This document shows positions 45,749 to 55,998 of a stretch of 64,000 bases of DNA, in pieces; the stretch's first letter is position 1; every line of letters begins with the position of its first letter. The translations under genes were made by a program, and so were the position numbers. Under the pieces are notes generated by a model. It saw nothing but the letters and a program-made list of their open reading frames with translations. It was not told the DNA's origin and did no database searches. The stretch is from Paraburkholderia silviterrae (GTDB lineage: Bacteria; Pseudomonadota; Gammaproteobacteria; Burkholderiales; Burkholderiaceae). The DNA is taken from assembly GCF_004353915.1 (NCBI RefSeq), contig NZ_SMRP01000003.1, forward strand, positions 488,841 through 552,840, written 5' to 3'.

Positions 45749-45955
45749 GGTGGTTCTCCAGCTTCCCGCATCAATTTCGGGGTGCTATGTGGGGAACTCT
45801 ATCCGCCGCGCCTGTTTCCATGCGCGCTCAATTGTTAGGGCTTATGCACCAGATGTAACAGAACGTGTGACAGGCGCCCGAAAGCCCGCTTTTCGGTGCC
45901 TGTTAAGAGATGTTGTTGGGTATTTGTCAGCTTTCCGGGCCGCTTTCTGGACCCT

Positions 45956-46681
45956 CTATGCGGCCACGAACGCGTCGAATTCGCGCTGCCCGAGCGGCGT
46001 GATGCGCAGCACGCGCGGGCGGCTGGCGTGCTCGACCCAGCCGTTCGCGGTAAAGCGCTCGAGCAGCGCCGCGCCGAGCGCGCCGCCCAGATGCGCTCGC
46101 CGTTCGCTCCAGTCGAGGCAGGTGCAGGCGAAGCGCCGCCGGCGCGCGCGCAACGCCCCGAGATCGACGCCCCAATGGGTGAGCCGCGCGACGCCTTGCT
46201 CCGTCACGTCGAGATCATCGTCGTTGCGCACGAGCCAGCCGCCTTCGACGAGCCGGTCGAACACACGCACCGCAACCTCGCCCGCCATATGGTCGTAGCA
46301 GGTGCGCGCATGGCGCATCTCGACGGGGACGGTGCGCGCGGGGCGCGTCACGGGCTGTGCCGGCGCGGCGGCGTGCGCGACGTTCATCAGCGCTTCGATG
46401 GCCGCGGCGATGTCGGGCGTGGCGATGCGGTAATAGCGATGCCGCCCGCGCACTTCGGGCGCGAGCAGGCCCCCATCGGCGAGCCGGGCGAGGTGCGCGC
46501 TCGCGGCGGACGGCGAGAGGCCCGCGATCATCGTGAGCTCGCCTGCCGGGCGCGCGCTGCCGTCCATGAGCGCCCACAGCATGGCGGCGCGCCCGGGATC
46601 GGCGAGCAGCGCCGCGACGCGCGCGAGACCGGGAAAGTGGGTGGTTTCATCGGTGGCGGGAAGAGGCATGATGGCTCCCAT
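45956..46681 (-). CDS. ArsR-family winged-helix transcriptional regulator
   Basis: A 241-residue regulator. An N-terminal ArsR/SmtB-like wHTH (~15-95, 'AAMLWALMDGSARPAGELT' then 'LSPSAASAHLARLADGGLL') is joined to a second winged-helix-like C-terminal region with Cys residues ('FACTCLDW'). No classical alpha-3 metal site CxC is present in the first domain. Ligand and target are unknown. ATG 46669 is an alternative start. The small lipoprotein gene is divergent. Confidence 0.82.
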   Translation of the reverse strand: MGAIMPLPATDETTHFPGLARVAALLADPGRAAMLWALMDGSARPAGELTMIAGLSPSAASAHLARLADGGLLAPEVRGRHRYYRIATPDIAAAIEALMNVAHAAAPAQPVTRPARTVPVEMRHARTCYDHMAGEVAVRVFDRLVEGGWLVRNDDDLDVTEQGVARLTHWGVDLGALRARRRRFACTCLDWSERRAHLGGALGAALLERFTANGWVEHASRPRVLRITPLGQREFDAFVAA

Positions 46682-46896
46682 GCGAAACGGGCGGTTTCAA
46701 TGGCCTGCGTGCGTTGCCTGCCTGAGCCTGGCGCGATGGCCCTTGCACTTACTTTAGCGAAATCCGGCATTCGACGTTTCAGGTTGCCGTGAAATATGGC
46801 GTGCACGGAGTGGATGGTGCGGTGGTGCCGGCCAATCGGTGGTGCCCAGCGGCACCGCGCTAGAATGAATTCCTTTCTGGAAGCAAACAGGCAGTC

Positions 46897-47034
46897 ATGA
46901 AACGGATTCTGGCCCTTGCAGCGCTTGTGCTGCTCTGCACGGCCTGCGCCCAGGGCGGCAGCGTGCCGTCGAGCGGTTCGAGTGGCATCACGATGTACGG
47001 CACGATCGACGAGGGCATCACATTTCACAAGTAA
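46897..47034 (+). CDS. Small lipoprotein (45 residues)
   Basis: A tiny gene: Met-Lys-Arg start, hydrophobic 'ILALAALVLLCTAC' with a lipobox-like C-T-A-C, then a short polar tail ('GITMYGTIDEGITFHK') and a TAA stop at 47032. A TAGAAT at 46861-46866 could be its -10. Small lipoproteins with a similar tail seem to recur in Burkholderiaceae, but I know no function. The reading frame is short yet has a full signal, a sensible stop and no overlap with a better gene. Confidence 0.65.
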   Translation: MKRILALAALVLLCTACAQGGSVPSSGSSGITMYGTIDEGITFHK

Positions 47035-47144
47035 CCGGGCGCGCCAGGCGAGCTGCATGACGCTGCGCCGCCCCGCGGCTTGGCGTATCGCGGCATGGCA
47101 GAAATTGACGCAAGATCGACGCGCCTGCCAACGGCGCGCATGCG

Positions 47145-48206
47145 ATGATGACTGGATCGAGCTATCGTCGCCCCTTGCCCCCTATGCCTGCCTCTTCTTG
47201 CGCGCGCCACGTGGTGTTTGCGGTCGCGCCCGATCTCGTGCTGCTTGACGCCTGCGGGCCCGTCGAGGCTTTCTGGCGGGCCGAACTGGCCATGCGCGCG
47301 AGGCGCGCCCAAGCGACGCCCATCTCAGCCGACCCCTGCGCGTATCGCGTCACGCTCGCCTCGGTGGCGGGCGGCGTGCTGCCCACGTTCGCGGGGATGC
47401 CGGTCGTCACGGAGCGGCTCGACGCGCTCGACACCGCCACGATCGACACGCTGATCGTCCCAGGCGTCCCCATCGACGAATCGACGCCGCTGCAGCCCGA
47501 GCTGGTCGCATGGATCGCCGCCGCCGCGCCACGCGCGCGGCGCGTCGCCTCGGTCTGCACCGGCGCGTTCTACCTGGCCGCAGCGGGCCTGCTCGACGGC
47601 CGCCGCGCCACCACGCACTGGCGCAACGCGGCGCAGCTTGCGCGCCGTTTTCCGCGCGTGAACGTCGATCCCGAGCCGATCTTCGTGCGCGACGAGCGCG
47701 ATGGCCGCGTGGTCTGGACCTCGGCGGGCGTGACGGCCGGCATCGATCTCGCGCTGGCGCTGATCGAGGAGGACTGTGGCCACGCCGCCGCCATGCATGC
47801 CGCGCGCCGGCTCGTGGTGTTCATGAAGCGCCCGGGCGGCCAGGCCCAGTTCAGCGAGGCGCTGGAGGCGCAAAGCGCGGCGGGCGGCGCCTTCGACACG
47901 CTGCACGGCTGGATGGCCGCGAACCTGCACACCGAGCTGAGCGTCGAGCGGCTCGCCGAAGAGGCGCGCATGAGTCCGCGCACCTTCGCACGGCGCTATG
48001 TCGAGGCGGTGGGGCGCACGCCCGCGCGCACCGTCGCGGCCATGCGCGTGGAAGCGGCGGCGCATGCCCTCGCGCAGTCGCGGCAGAGCGTGAAGCGCAT
48101 TGCCGCGGACTGCGGCTTCGGCACCGAGCAAAATCTGCGGCGCGCGTTCGAGCGGCGCTATGGCGTGCGGCCGCTCGACTACCGGGCGCGCTTTTCGGCG
48201 GCCTGA
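47145..48206 (+). CDS. GlxA-type AraC family regulator with DJ-1/PfpI domain
   Basis: A 353-residue regulator: an N-terminal class I glutamine amidotransferase-like (DJ-1/PfpI) domain (~20-200, with 'VASVCTGAFYLAAAGLLDGR', the nucleophile-elbow Cys) and a C-terminal AraC HTH pair (~245-345, 'LSVERLAEEARMSPRTFARR' and 'IAADCGFGTEQNLRRAFERR'). Such proteins often control catabolism of quaternary amines or related compounds. Start uncertain: ATG 47145, 47148 or 47184; none has a clear ribosome site. Confidence 0.86.
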   Translation: MMTGSSYRRPLPPMPASSCARHVVFAVAPDLVLLDACGPVEAFWRAELAMRARRAQATPISADPCAYRVTLASVAGGVLPTFAGMPVVTERLDALDTATIDTLIVPGVPIDESTPLQPELVAWIAAAAPRARRVASVCTGAFYLAAAGLLDGRRATTHWRNAAQLARRFPRVNVDPEPIFVRDERDGRVVWTSAGVTAGIDLALALIEEDCGHAAAMHAARRLVVFMKRPGGQAQFSEALEAQSAAGGAFDTLHGWMAANLHTELSVERLAEEARMSPRTFARRYVEAVGRTPARTVAAMRVEAAAHALAQSRQSVKRIAADCGFGTEQNLRRAFERRYGVRPLDYRARFSAA

Positions 48207-48339
48207 GCGCGGCGCGGGAAGCTGACCACGCCCCCCGTCTGCATGGCTGCCAGCGGATGACATACTGCGCTCGTATAATCGATGGCACCCTATAACGACG
48301 CCTTGCCGGCAAGGCGCACACCCCACGAGCGGAGCCCCT

Positions 48340-48843
48340 ATGAGTACGCCTTCCCAGCCGCTGGACCGTTCGGAAACGACATTCCGCTTTCTCGCCGAGC
48401 CGACCTCGGTGAACTTCGGCGGCAAAGTCCACGGCGGCGCCCTGATGAAATGGATCGACGAAACCGCCTATGCGTGCGCCGCCGTCTGGTCGGGCCGCTA
48501 CTGCGTGACGGTGAGCGTGGGCAATATCCGCTTCCGGCGGCCGATCCTCGTCGGCAACATGGTCGAGCTGCGCGCGCGCGTGGTGGCCACGGGCCGCACC
48601 TCGATGCATATCCATATCACCGTGCACGCGGGCGACCCGAAGAGCGGCCAGCTGCGGCTTACGACCGATTGCCTGATCGTGTTCGTGGCCGTCGACGAAA
48701 ACGGCAACCCGATTCCCGTGCCGACCTTCGTGCCGGAAACGGAGGAGCAAAAGCGCCTCGCGAAATATGCGCTCGACGTGAAGGAAGCGCTCGATGCGAT
48801 CGTCGAGCTGAAGCCCGAGGAAGTGGCGAAAGGCAAGGTGTGA
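48340..48843 (+). CDS. Acyl-CoA thioesterase (YciA/hotdog family)
   Basis: A 167-residue single-hotdog thioesterase that hydrolyses acyl-CoAs. The active-site region 'NFGGKVHGGALMKWIDETAY' has the conserved Asn and Asp, and 'RFRRPILVGNMVELRARV' is typical of the YciA/BACH group. The C-terminal ~30 residues form a charged helix. TATAAT at 48274-48279 may be its -10. A ribosome site GAGCGGAG precedes the ATG. Confidence 0.88.
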   Translation: MSTPSQPLDRSETTFRFLAEPTSVNFGGKVHGGALMKWIDETAYACAAVWSGRYCVTVSVGNIRFRRPILVGNMVELRARVVATGRTSMHIHITVHAGDPKSGQLRLTTDCLIVFVAVDENGNPIPVPTFVPETEEQKRLAKYALDVKEALDAIVELKPEEVAKGKV

Positions 48844-48906
48844 TCGGCCGAATGCGGGGCTAACTGCGGGGCTGAATGCGCTGCATCGGCTGCGTGCAGC
48901 AAAAAA

Positions 48907-48939
48907 GCGGGCGGCAAGGCCCCAAGCCTTGCCGCCCGC
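48907..48939. terminator. Bidirectional terminator thioesterase/fumC
   Basis: Perfect 14-bp stem GCGGGCGGCAAGGC/GCCTTGCCGCCCGC (48907-48920, 48926-48939). Six A's on its left serve the minus-strand fumC transcript. Confidence 0.9.
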
Positions 48940-48966
48940 ATTGCGTTTTAGCCCTTGAAACAGGGC

Positions 48967-50376
48967 TTATTTCTTCAGCGAGCCGACCATGTCGCCGGGC
49001 TTGACCCATTCGTCGAACTGCTGCTCGGTCACATGGCCGAGCGCGAGCGCGGCGGCCTTGAGCGTCGTGCCTTCCTTGTGCGCCTTCTTGGCGATCTGCG
49101 CGGCCTTGTCGTAGCCGATGTGCGGATTGAGCGCCGTCACGAGCATGAGCGACTCGTTGAGCAGCGTGTCGATGCGCGCGCGGTTGGGCTCGATGCCCAC
49201 GGCGCAGTGATCGTTGAAGCTCAATGCGCCGTCCGCGAGCAGGCGGATCGACTGCAGCACGTTGTGCGCGATCATCGGGCGGAACACGTTCAACTCGAAG
49301 TTGCCGCTCGCGCCGCCCACGTTCACAGCCACGTCGTTGCCGAACACCTGGCAGCAGAGCATCGTCACTGCTTCGGATTGCGTAGGATTCACCTTGCCCG
49401 GCATGATCGAGCTGCCCGGCTCGTTCTCGGGGATCGAGAGCTCGCCCAGACCGCAGCGCGGGCCGCTCGCGAGCCAGCGGATGTCGTTGGCGATCTTCAT
49501 GAGGCTTGCCGCGACGGTCTTGAGCGCGCCGTGCGCGAACACGAGCGCGTCGGCGGCGGCCATCACCTCGAACTTGTTGGGCGCGGTGACGAAGGGCACG
49601 CCCGTGAGCTTCGCGATGGTCTCGGCCACCTTCTGCGCGAACTGCGGGTGCGCGTTCAGGCCGGTGCCGACGGCGGTGCCGCCTTGCGCGAGCTCGTAGA
49701 GATGGGGCAGCGCCGACTCCACATGCTTGATGCCTTGATCGAGCTGCGCGACGTAACCCGAGAACTCCTGGCCGAGCGTGAGCGGCGTGGCGTCCTGCAG
49801 GTGCGTGCGGCCGATCTTGACGATGTCGGCGAACTGCCTGGACTTGGCCTCGAGCGTGTCGCGCAGCGTCTTCAGCGCGGGCAGCAAATGCTTGACGATG
49901 CCGTACGCAGCGGCCACATGCATTGCCGTGGGGAACACGTCGTTCGACGACTGGCCGCGATTGACGTCGTCGTTGGGATGCACCTTGCGCGCCTCGCCGC
50001 GCTCGCCGCCGAGAATCTCGCTCGCGCGGTTCGCAATCACCTCGTTCAGGTTCATGTTGCTCTGCGTGCCGGAGCCCGTTTGCCAGACCGCGAGCGGGAA
50101 TTCGCCGGGGTGCTTGCCTTCGATGATCTCGTCGGCGGCCGCCATGATCGCGCGCGCCTTGGTCTCGTCGAGCACGCCGAGCGAGTGGTTCACTTCGGCG
50201 GCGGCGCGCTTGATCGTGGCGAGCGCGGTAATGAGCTCGGGCGACTGCTTCTCGCTCGAGATGCGAAAGTTCTGCAGGGATCGCTGCGTCTGCGCGCCCC
50301 AGAGCTGGGCGGCGGGCACAGCGATCTCGCCGAACGTGTCGCGTTCCATTCTGACGTTCTCATTGCTGGCGGTCAT
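48967..50376 (-). CDS. fumC: Class II fumarate hydratase
   Basis: A 469-residue iron-independent fumarase of the TCA cycle (fumarate to L-malate). Signature '[13 protein letters not shown]', plus '[19 protein letters not shown]' and the active-site '[20 protein letters not shown]' are present. Length is normal. ATG 50376 was used; 'MERDTFGEI' 27 bases on is also possible. Alone between thioesterase and phospholipase D genes. Confidence 0.96.
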   Translation of the reverse strand: MTASNENVRMERDTFGEIAVPAAQLWGAQTQRSLQNFRISSEKQSPELITALATIKRAAAEVNHSLGVLDETKARAIMAAADEIIEGKHPGEFPLAVWQTGSGTQSNMNLNEVIANRASEILGGERGEARKVHPNDDVNRGQSSNDVFPTAMHVAAAYGIVKHLLPALKTLRDTLEAKSRQFADIVKIGRTHLQDATPLTLGQEFSGYVAQLDQGIKHVESALPHLYELAQGGTAVGTGLNAHPQFAQKVAETIAKLTGVPFVTAPNKFEVMAAADALVFAHGALKTVAASLMKIANDIRWLASGPRCGLGELSIPENEPGSSIMPGKVNPTQSEAVTMLCCQVFGNDVAVNVGGASGNFELNVFRPMIAHNVLQSIRLLADGALSFNDHCAVGIEPNRARIDTLLNESLMLVTALNPHIGYDKAAQIAKKAHKEGTTLKAAALALGHVTEQQFDEWVKPGDMVGSLKK

Positions 50377-50548
50377 GGTGAGACTCCGATGGTGGATGAG
50401 GCGAGCGCGATGAGACGCCGCGCCTCATGCATACGTGGTGGGTTCGGGGCCGACGGGTGGCTCAGCTCTGCGGTGGCGAAGCGGCGGGCTGCGCGACAGC
50501 GCTCTCGCGGCGCGCCATCCGTGCGCGCGCCTGATTTCACAACTGATG

Positions 50549-52243
50549 TCACAACTGGTTGTCGACCGGCAACAGCAAGAATAGTCCGGTTAGGAGATTC
50601 CTGTAGAAACCCGCGCCAGGATCGAGGTTGTAGGTGCGGATCATGCCGTCTTCCTCGTCGGTCCATACGAGCGGCGAGGAAATCGTGCTGCCGCGCAGCG
50701 ACGCGAGCTGGGCGGGCGTCGCAAGCGAGACGCGATAGCTCGCCTGTGGCGAGGTCGCGAGCTTGAACAGCTCGGCCGCTTCGTGCGCGATCGGCGGGCT
50801 TTCTATCGCGAGCGCGAGCTCCGTGTTGAGGCTGGCCGAACGCGGGTCGAGATTGAGCGAGCCGATCACGAGCGTGCTCTCGTCGATTACGTAGACCTTC
50901 GCGTGCAGGCTCGCGCGCGAGCGCGAGCCCATCACGTGCACACGCCGCGAGTTTTTGCTCTCGGGCTGCGTGGGCTTGAATTCGTAGAGTTCCGCGCCGG
51001 CCTCGAGCATCGGCACGCGGTAAGGGCTGTAGCCGGCCTGCACGGCGACCGCGTCGGTGGCCGCGAGCGAATTGGTGAGGATCGCCACGCGCACGCCGCG
51101 CGCCGTGAGCGCGCGAATGGCCTGCACGCCCGCCTCGTGCGGCACGAAATATGGTGAGACGATCAGCACGCTGCTGTGCGCGTGATTGAGGCGATCGAGC
51201 AGGGAGCGCATGGCGTCGCCCATCTGGCCATGCTCGGGGTCCGCGATCTTGTCCGGCGAGTCGGCCACGAATTGCCACTTCGCCCAGATGAGGCCAAGCT
51301 CGTCGCGCGTGATCTGCTGGGCGAGAGGCGTGGCGTTGAGCGGCTTTGCATTGTACGGGTCGGCGTTCTCGCGCCAGTGCGCGCGCAAGTCGTCGCGCGC
51401 GAGATCGAGATCGTGCGGATCGAACTTCTGATGATTGAGCACGCTCAAGGGGTAGGCCACGCTGCTGTTCCAGTACTCGTCGAAGCTCGCCGAGACGCTC
51501 GCCGCGACCGGCCCGGCCGTGAGCACGTCGAGGTCGCGGAACTGCAGCGTCGGGCTCGCGCTGAAGTATTCGTCGCCGAGATTGCGCCCGCCCACGATCG
51601 CGAGCTCGTTGTCGACGATCGTCGCCTTGTTGTGCATGCGGCGCGTGAACTGGTCGACGTTCGTGAAGAAGTTGCGCGTGCGCGTGAACATGCCCTCGCT
51701 CGGGCTGCCGTACGGATTGAACACGCGGATCTGGATGTTCGGATGGCTGTTGAGCGCGGCCATCAGGCGGTCGATGTCGTGGAAGTTCAGGTCGTCGACG
51801 AGCATGCGCACGTGCACGCCGCGGTCGGCCGCGTAGAGCGCCGAGCCGAGCAGCAGCTTGCCGGTAGTGTCCTCGTTGGCGATGTAGTACTGCATGTCGA
51901 GGGTTTTGGTCGCCGCGCGTGCGAGCGCGATGCGCATCTGCAGCGAGTCGGTGCCGGTGGCGAGCAGGCGAAAGCCCGCTTCGTCCGGATGCGCAGCCTC
52001 GGGTCCGGCGAGCGCGGCGCCGAGCGGCGTGGCGCTTGCCTCGGAGGCGGGCAGGGCCGCCGAGCTCACGCGCTGGAAGACCGTAGCGGGCGGACGCGTC
52101 GCGCAGGCCGCAACGAGCGTGACGCTCAGGAGCGCAAGCAGCGCCCGGGCGAGCGCGGCGCGGCGCGGCGGCGCGGCTTTTGCAGCAAGCGCGGCGACAA
52201 GCGCGGCGCCAGGGGCGAAGCGCTGAACGGTATGCACGGACAA
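50549..52243 (-). CDS. Phospholipase D family lipoprotein, ClsC-like cardiolipin synthase
   Basis: A 564-residue protein with two HKD motifs ('HNKATIVDNELAIVGGRN' and 'HAKVYVIDESTLVIGSLNLD'), as in ClsC, which makes cardiolipin from phosphatidylglycerol and phosphatidylethanolamine. The N-terminus has an Ala-rich segment and a lipobox-like 'LVAACAT'. The start was set at TTG 52243 because AAAGGAGAA lies 7 nt upstream; GTG 52237 is second choice, and the open frame to 52435 is not needed. Without a ymdB-type partner next to it, the ClsC assignment stays at family level. Confidence 0.87.
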   Translation of the reverse strand: MSVHTVQRFAPGAALVAALAAKAAPPRRAALARALLALLSVTLVAACATRPPATVFQRVSSAALPASEASATPLGAALAGPEAAHPDEAGFRLLATGTDSLQMRIALARAATKTLDMQYYIANEDTTGKLLLGSALYAADRGVHVRMLVDDLNFHDIDRLMAALNSHPNIQIRVFNPYGSPSEGMFTRTRNFFTNVDQFTRRMHNKATIVDNELAIVGGRNLGDEYFSASPTLQFRDLDVLTAGPVAASVSASFDEYWNSSVAYPLSVLNHQKFDPHDLDLARDDLRAHWRENADPYNAKPLNATPLAQQITRDELGLIWAKWQFVADSPDKIADPEHGQMGDAMRSLLDRLNHAHSSVLIVSPYFVPHEAGVQAIRALTARGVRVAILTNSLAATDAVAVQAGYSPYRVPMLEAGAELYEFKPTQPESKNSRRVHVMGSRSRASLHAKVYVIDESTLVIGSLNLDPRSASLNTELALAIESPPIAHEAAELFKLATSPQASYRVSLATPAQLASLRGSTISSPLVWTDEEDGMIRTYNLDPGAGFYRNLLTGLFLLLPVDNQL

Positions 52244-52684
52244 GCGGATTCTCCTTTCCAGGTTCCATGCTTCGCGGTTGACCAGCGTTCGCGCTTGAAT
52301 CGCACCCCTGCGGTCGCATGCCAGGCTTTCGGCGCTGGGGCGTCCCCGATGGTTCGCTGACGTGGCGCGCCTTTTGCCGCCGATTCTATCGGGAAGCGGC
52401 AAGGCACCGCATGCAAGGCGCGTGCCGTGACTCATTTCTTGCGGGTAATGCTCGTGCGGCGCTGGCCACGATCGTCACGAAACCTGGCGCGCCGGCGACG
52501 CTCGCCGCAAGCCGCGTTTCATTCAAGGGGTTCGCGGCGCTGGCAGCGCGCATCGCAAGGCGGCCCGCACGCATGCACGCACTGCGTGGGTCAGGCCGCG
52601 CCCGGAAGCGGCCGGGCGGCAGGCGCGAGCCGGACGCGGCTCAGGCGCGCGCAACCGGGTTCATCCGCGCCCGGGAGCCGAGGT
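52244..52684. other. Intergenic region, no gene seen
   Basis: 441 bp between the ClsC-like start and the end of the BASS transporter gene. Open frames on both strands here are composition artefacts; no promoter stands out apart from the ribosome site already described. Confidence 0.5.
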
Positions 52685-53638
52685 TCAGACCTTCTCGGCG
52701 CGTGCCTCGTGCGCATCGCGCGCGCTGCCTCGCGCCGGCTTGCCGGCCCAGTAGCCCGCGAGCAGCGACCCCGAAAGGTTGTGCCACACCGAGAACAGCG
52801 CACCGGGAAGCGCGGCGAGCGGCGAGAAGTAGAGCTTGCCGAGCGTCGCGGCGAGGCCCGAGTTCTGCATGCCCACCTCGATCGCGAGCGTACGGCACAC
52901 GGACTCGTCGAAGCCGAGCAGACGGCCACCCCAGTAGCCGCCCAGCAGCCCGATGCCGTTGTGGAGCACCACGCCGAGCGCCACGATCGGGCCCACCGTG
53001 GCGATGCTCGCGTGTGTGCCGCCCACCACGGCCGCGATGATCGCGAGGATCGACACCATCGAGACGAGCGGCAGGACCGGCTCCACGCGCCGCACGAGGC
53101 TACCCGCCAGACGGTTCACGACGAGGCCGACGGCAATCGGCAGCGCGACGATCTGCAGGATGCTCATGAGCATGCCGTGCACGTCGACGACAATCGAGGC
53201 GTCGACGTAGAGGCGCGTGAGCAGCGGCGTCGCGAACACGCCCACGAGCGTCGAGAGCGCGCTGATCGTCACGGAAAGCGCGACATCGCCGCGCGCGAGA
53301 TAGATCATCACGTTCGAGGCCGTGCCGCTCGCCACGCTGCCCACCAGCACCATGCCCGCGGTGAGCTCGGGCGGCATATGGAGCGCGTGGGCGATGACCC
53401 AGGCGGCCAGCGGCATCACCAGATAGTGCAGGACGATGCCGGCGAGCACCGGCGCGGGCCGCGTGAAGACGCGCTGGAAGTCGGCGAACGAGAGCGTCAC
53501 GCCCATGGCGAGCATGATGACCATCAGCAGCGTCGTGACGTGCGGTGCGACGGGGGCGACCAGGCCCGGGTTGAAGTAGGCGAGAAGCGAGACGAGGACG
53601 GCCCAGAGCGGGAACAGTCGGGTAATCGGGGCAAGCAT
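52685..53638 (-). CDS. Bile acid:sodium symporter (BASS) family transporter
   Basis: A 317-residue membrane protein with nine to ten hydrophobic segments in the BASS/ASBT fold. The crossing regions '[20 protein letters not shown]' and '[17 protein letters not shown]' are the family's sodium-site motifs. Bacterial members move pantoate, pyruvate or other organic anions; the substrate is not evident. The start at 53638 ([12 protein letters not shown]) begins at the first transmembrane helix. Confidence 0.9.
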   Translation of the reverse strand: MLAPITRLFPLWAVLVSLLAYFNPGLVAPVAPHVTTLLMVIMLAMGVTLSFADFQRVFTRPAPVLAGIVLHYLVMPLAAWVIAHALHMPPELTAGMVLVGSVASGTASNVMIYLARGDVALSVTISALSTLVGVFATPLLTRLYVDASIVVDVHGMLMSILQIVALPIAVGLVVNRLAGSLVRRVEPVLPLVSMVSILAIIAAVVGGTHASIATVGPIVALGVVLHNGIGLLGGYWGGRLLGFDESVCRTLAIEVGMQNSGLAATLGKLYFSPLAALPGALFSVWHNLSGSLLAGYWAGKPARGSARDAHEARAEKV

Positions 53639-53825
53639 GAGTGGGTGGTCCGTGGGCGGGTTGGGGTCGCGGGTTGATGTCGATCGAGCAGTGGGCGCGG
53701 CAGCCGGCTTTTTGGGTTCCTTGTGCGCCACCGAGGGCGCGCTTGGGACTCGCTTGGGACTCACACAGGACTCACACAGGGCTACAGGGCGCACTCAGGA
53801 CCCGCGTGTCCGCCCGCGCCAAACC

Positions 53826-55244
53826 TCAACCCGCGCGCGCCGCCGCCTCGACTTGCACGCGCCGGCTCTTGCGGTGAAAACGCCACGTCATGAGCGCGGC
53901 CACGCTCGCGAGGCCCGCTGCGAGCCCCCACCAGAGCCCGAGCGCGCCAAGCCCGAAATGGAACGCGAGCGCATAGCCGATCGGAAAGCCGATGCCCCAG
54001 TAGCCGAGCGTCGCGGCCAGCATGGGAATGCGCGTGTCCTTCAGGCCGCGCAGGCAGCCGGAGCCCACGGTCTGCATGCCGTCAACGATCTGGAAGATGG
54101 CCGCCACGCCGAGCAGCGACGTCGCGAGCGCGACGGTCTGCGCGTTGGCTGGGTCGTCGAGGTGCAGGTAGAGCCCGACGATCCAGTGCGGCGCGAGCAC
54201 CATCACGAGCGCCGACATCGACATGAAGCCCACGCCCAGCGCGAGCGCGACGAAGCCCGCGTGGCGCGCCGCGCGCGGCACGCCCGCGCCGATCCAGTAG
54301 CCCACGCGCACGTTGGCCGCCTGGCCGATTGAGAGCGGGACCATGAACATCACCGAAGCGACGTTCAGCGCGATCTGGTGCGCGGCGAGCGGCGTCGCGC
54401 CGAGCAGGCCCATGAGCAGGCCCGTGGCGAGAAACAGCGTCGCCTCCACGGCGTAGGTGATCGCCACGGGCCAGCCGATAGCGAAGAGCTCGCCCATCAG
54501 CGGCGCGGTGGGCCGCCGCGCGACCACGAAGTGCTGATGCGAGGGCCGGAAATGCAGGAGCGCCATCAGCACGAGCGTGGTGACCCAGATGGTGATGGTG
54601 GTGGCCACCGCCGAGCCGAGAAAGCCCAGGCGCGGCAGGCCCCACACGCCATGAATCAGCCCGTAGTTCAGGAAGCCGTTGGAGAACACGCTGATGATCG
54701 ACACCCACAGCAGGCGCTTCGCGGCGCCGATGGCGGGCAGGAACGAGCGCATCAGGCCCACGCCGATCAGGCTGGCGGGCGCGCCCCAGCGCAGCACGGC
54801 CGCGTACTCGCCCACCTGGTGCGCGAGCACGGCCGGCTCGCCGAGCGCGAGCAAGACCGGCCCCGCGAACGAGAGCAGCGCGAAAGCGGGCACGGCCAGC
54901 AGCAGCGAGAGCGCGAAGCCGGTCCAGTAGATGTGCGGCACGCGGTGCGGATCGTCGGCGCCGCGCGCCTGCGCGACGCTCACGCTCACCGAGGTCAGCA
55001 CGCCCTGCAGCACCGTCACCACCACGAAGAACAGGTTCGCGCCGAGGCCGCCCGCGGCGAGCGCGCCCGCGCCCAGCGACCCGAGCAGCACGGTGTCTGT
55101 GACGCTCATGGCCATCTGCGAAAGCTGGGCGATGGCGAGCGGCGCGGCGAGGCGCGCGGTGTCGGCGGCGTGGCGCTTGAGCGAGGGCGGGGCGATGGCG
55201 CGTTTCGCCTGGTCGGCGCGCGCGGGGGCAGTGGGTCGGGTCAT
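53826..55244 (-). CDS. MATE family multidrug exporter
   Basis: A 472-residue 12-helix transporter of the NorM branch, which expels cationic drugs in exchange for Na+ or H+. The N-terminal 'LAAPLAIAQLSQMAMSVTDTVLLGSLGAGALAAGGLG' region (helix 1-2; cited in two parts: 'LAIAQLSQMAMSVTD' and 'GALAAGGLGANLFF') and 'GLLGATPLAAHQIALNVASV' are MATE hallmarks. Complete, with a short Arg-rich tail. Confidence 0.93.
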   Translation of the reverse strand: MTRPTAPARADQAKRAIAPPSLKRHAADTARLAAPLAIAQLSQMAMSVTDTVLLGSLGAGALAAGGLGANLFFVVVTVLQGVLTSVSVSVAQARGADDPHRVPHIYWTGFALSLLLAVPAFALLSFAGPVLLALGEPAVLAHQVGEYAAVLRWGAPASLIGVGLMRSFLPAIGAAKRLLWVSIISVFSNGFLNYGLIHGVWGLPRLGFLGSAVATTITIWVTTLVLMALLHFRPSHQHFVVARRPTAPLMGELFAIGWPVAITYAVEATLFLATGLLMGLLGATPLAAHQIALNVASVMFMVPLSIGQAANVRVGYWIGAGVPRAARHAGFVALALGVGFMSMSALVMVLAPHWIVGLYLHLDDPANAQTVALATSLLGVAAIFQIVDGMQTVGSGCLRGLKDTRIPMLAATLGYWGIGFPIGYALAFHFGLGALGLWWGLAAGLASVAALMTWRFHRKSRRVQVEAAARAG

Positions 55245-55465
55245 GAAAACAGACGCGCGGCGCGATGATGAATCGCGCCGCGCGTTCAGAAAGTGCGTTT
55301 GTGTCGAGGTTGAAAGCTCAATGCGAGATTACCCTTCTTTCGGATAAAAAGCACCTGGATGGTGCATCCGCTTTCGAACGTATTTCACTTCGACACGTGT
55401 GGTGCGTGTGGTGCGCGCATGGTATGCGCACGGTACGCGTTTGGCGGCGCGTTGCGCCGCTCGCC

Positions 55466-55687
55466 TCACCCGGCTTCGCGCACGGCAATGCGCGTGTCGC
55501 CGAGCAGCACCGACTGGCCCGCGCGGATCTTGCACGTCTTGCGCAGTTCGACCTCGCCGTCGACTTTCACGGCGCCGGAGGCGACGATCTGCTTGGCCGA
55601 GCCGCCGCTGTCGGCGAGACCGGTGATCTTCAGGAGGTTGTGGAGTTCGACGTATTCGCCGGTGAGCATGAAATCGAGATTGGGCAT
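55466..55687 (-). CDS. S4-domain RNA-binding protein (YbcJ-like)
   Basis: A 73-residue protein that is almost entirely an S4 domain ('YVELHNLLKITGLADSGGSA', 'GAVKVDGEVELRKTCKIRAG'). Probably binds structured RNA; role unknown. The start at 55687 fits the family; the frame extends to 55759 without a ribosome site. Confidence 0.88.
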   Translation of the reverse strand: MPNLDFMLTGEYVELHNLLKITGLADSGGSAKQIVASGAVKVDGEVELRKTCKIRAGQSVLLGDTRIAVREAG

Positions 55688-55998
55688 GGGGCAAACGGGA
55701 ATCAGGTGCGCGCCGGGCAGGGCACGCGAAGCGTGAGCATCATAAGCGATCCCGGGCATCCGGGCGTCCGGCGAGCGGCTGTTACATCTCAGGGCCAGAT
55801 GTCATGATTTCGTAAGAAGATGCAACGTTGGGTAACGTCGGGAGACCTTGCGTCGATCTTCAGATGAAAATGCTCTCACCCCGAAACGACAACGCCGCAT
55901 CGAAGTAGTGCACCGCGGCCCGATCGGGCGGAATCGCGCCGCAAGCGGACCTGAGCGCAGCGGCGCGGATCCCGAAACGACTACAAAGAGGATACGCC
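55688..55998. other. Intergenic region before the Ala/Pro-rich protein
   Basis: 311 bp with no gene seen. The ribosome site AAAGAGGA (55984-55991) of the next gene is at its end. No clear promoter hexamers. Confidence 0.4.
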
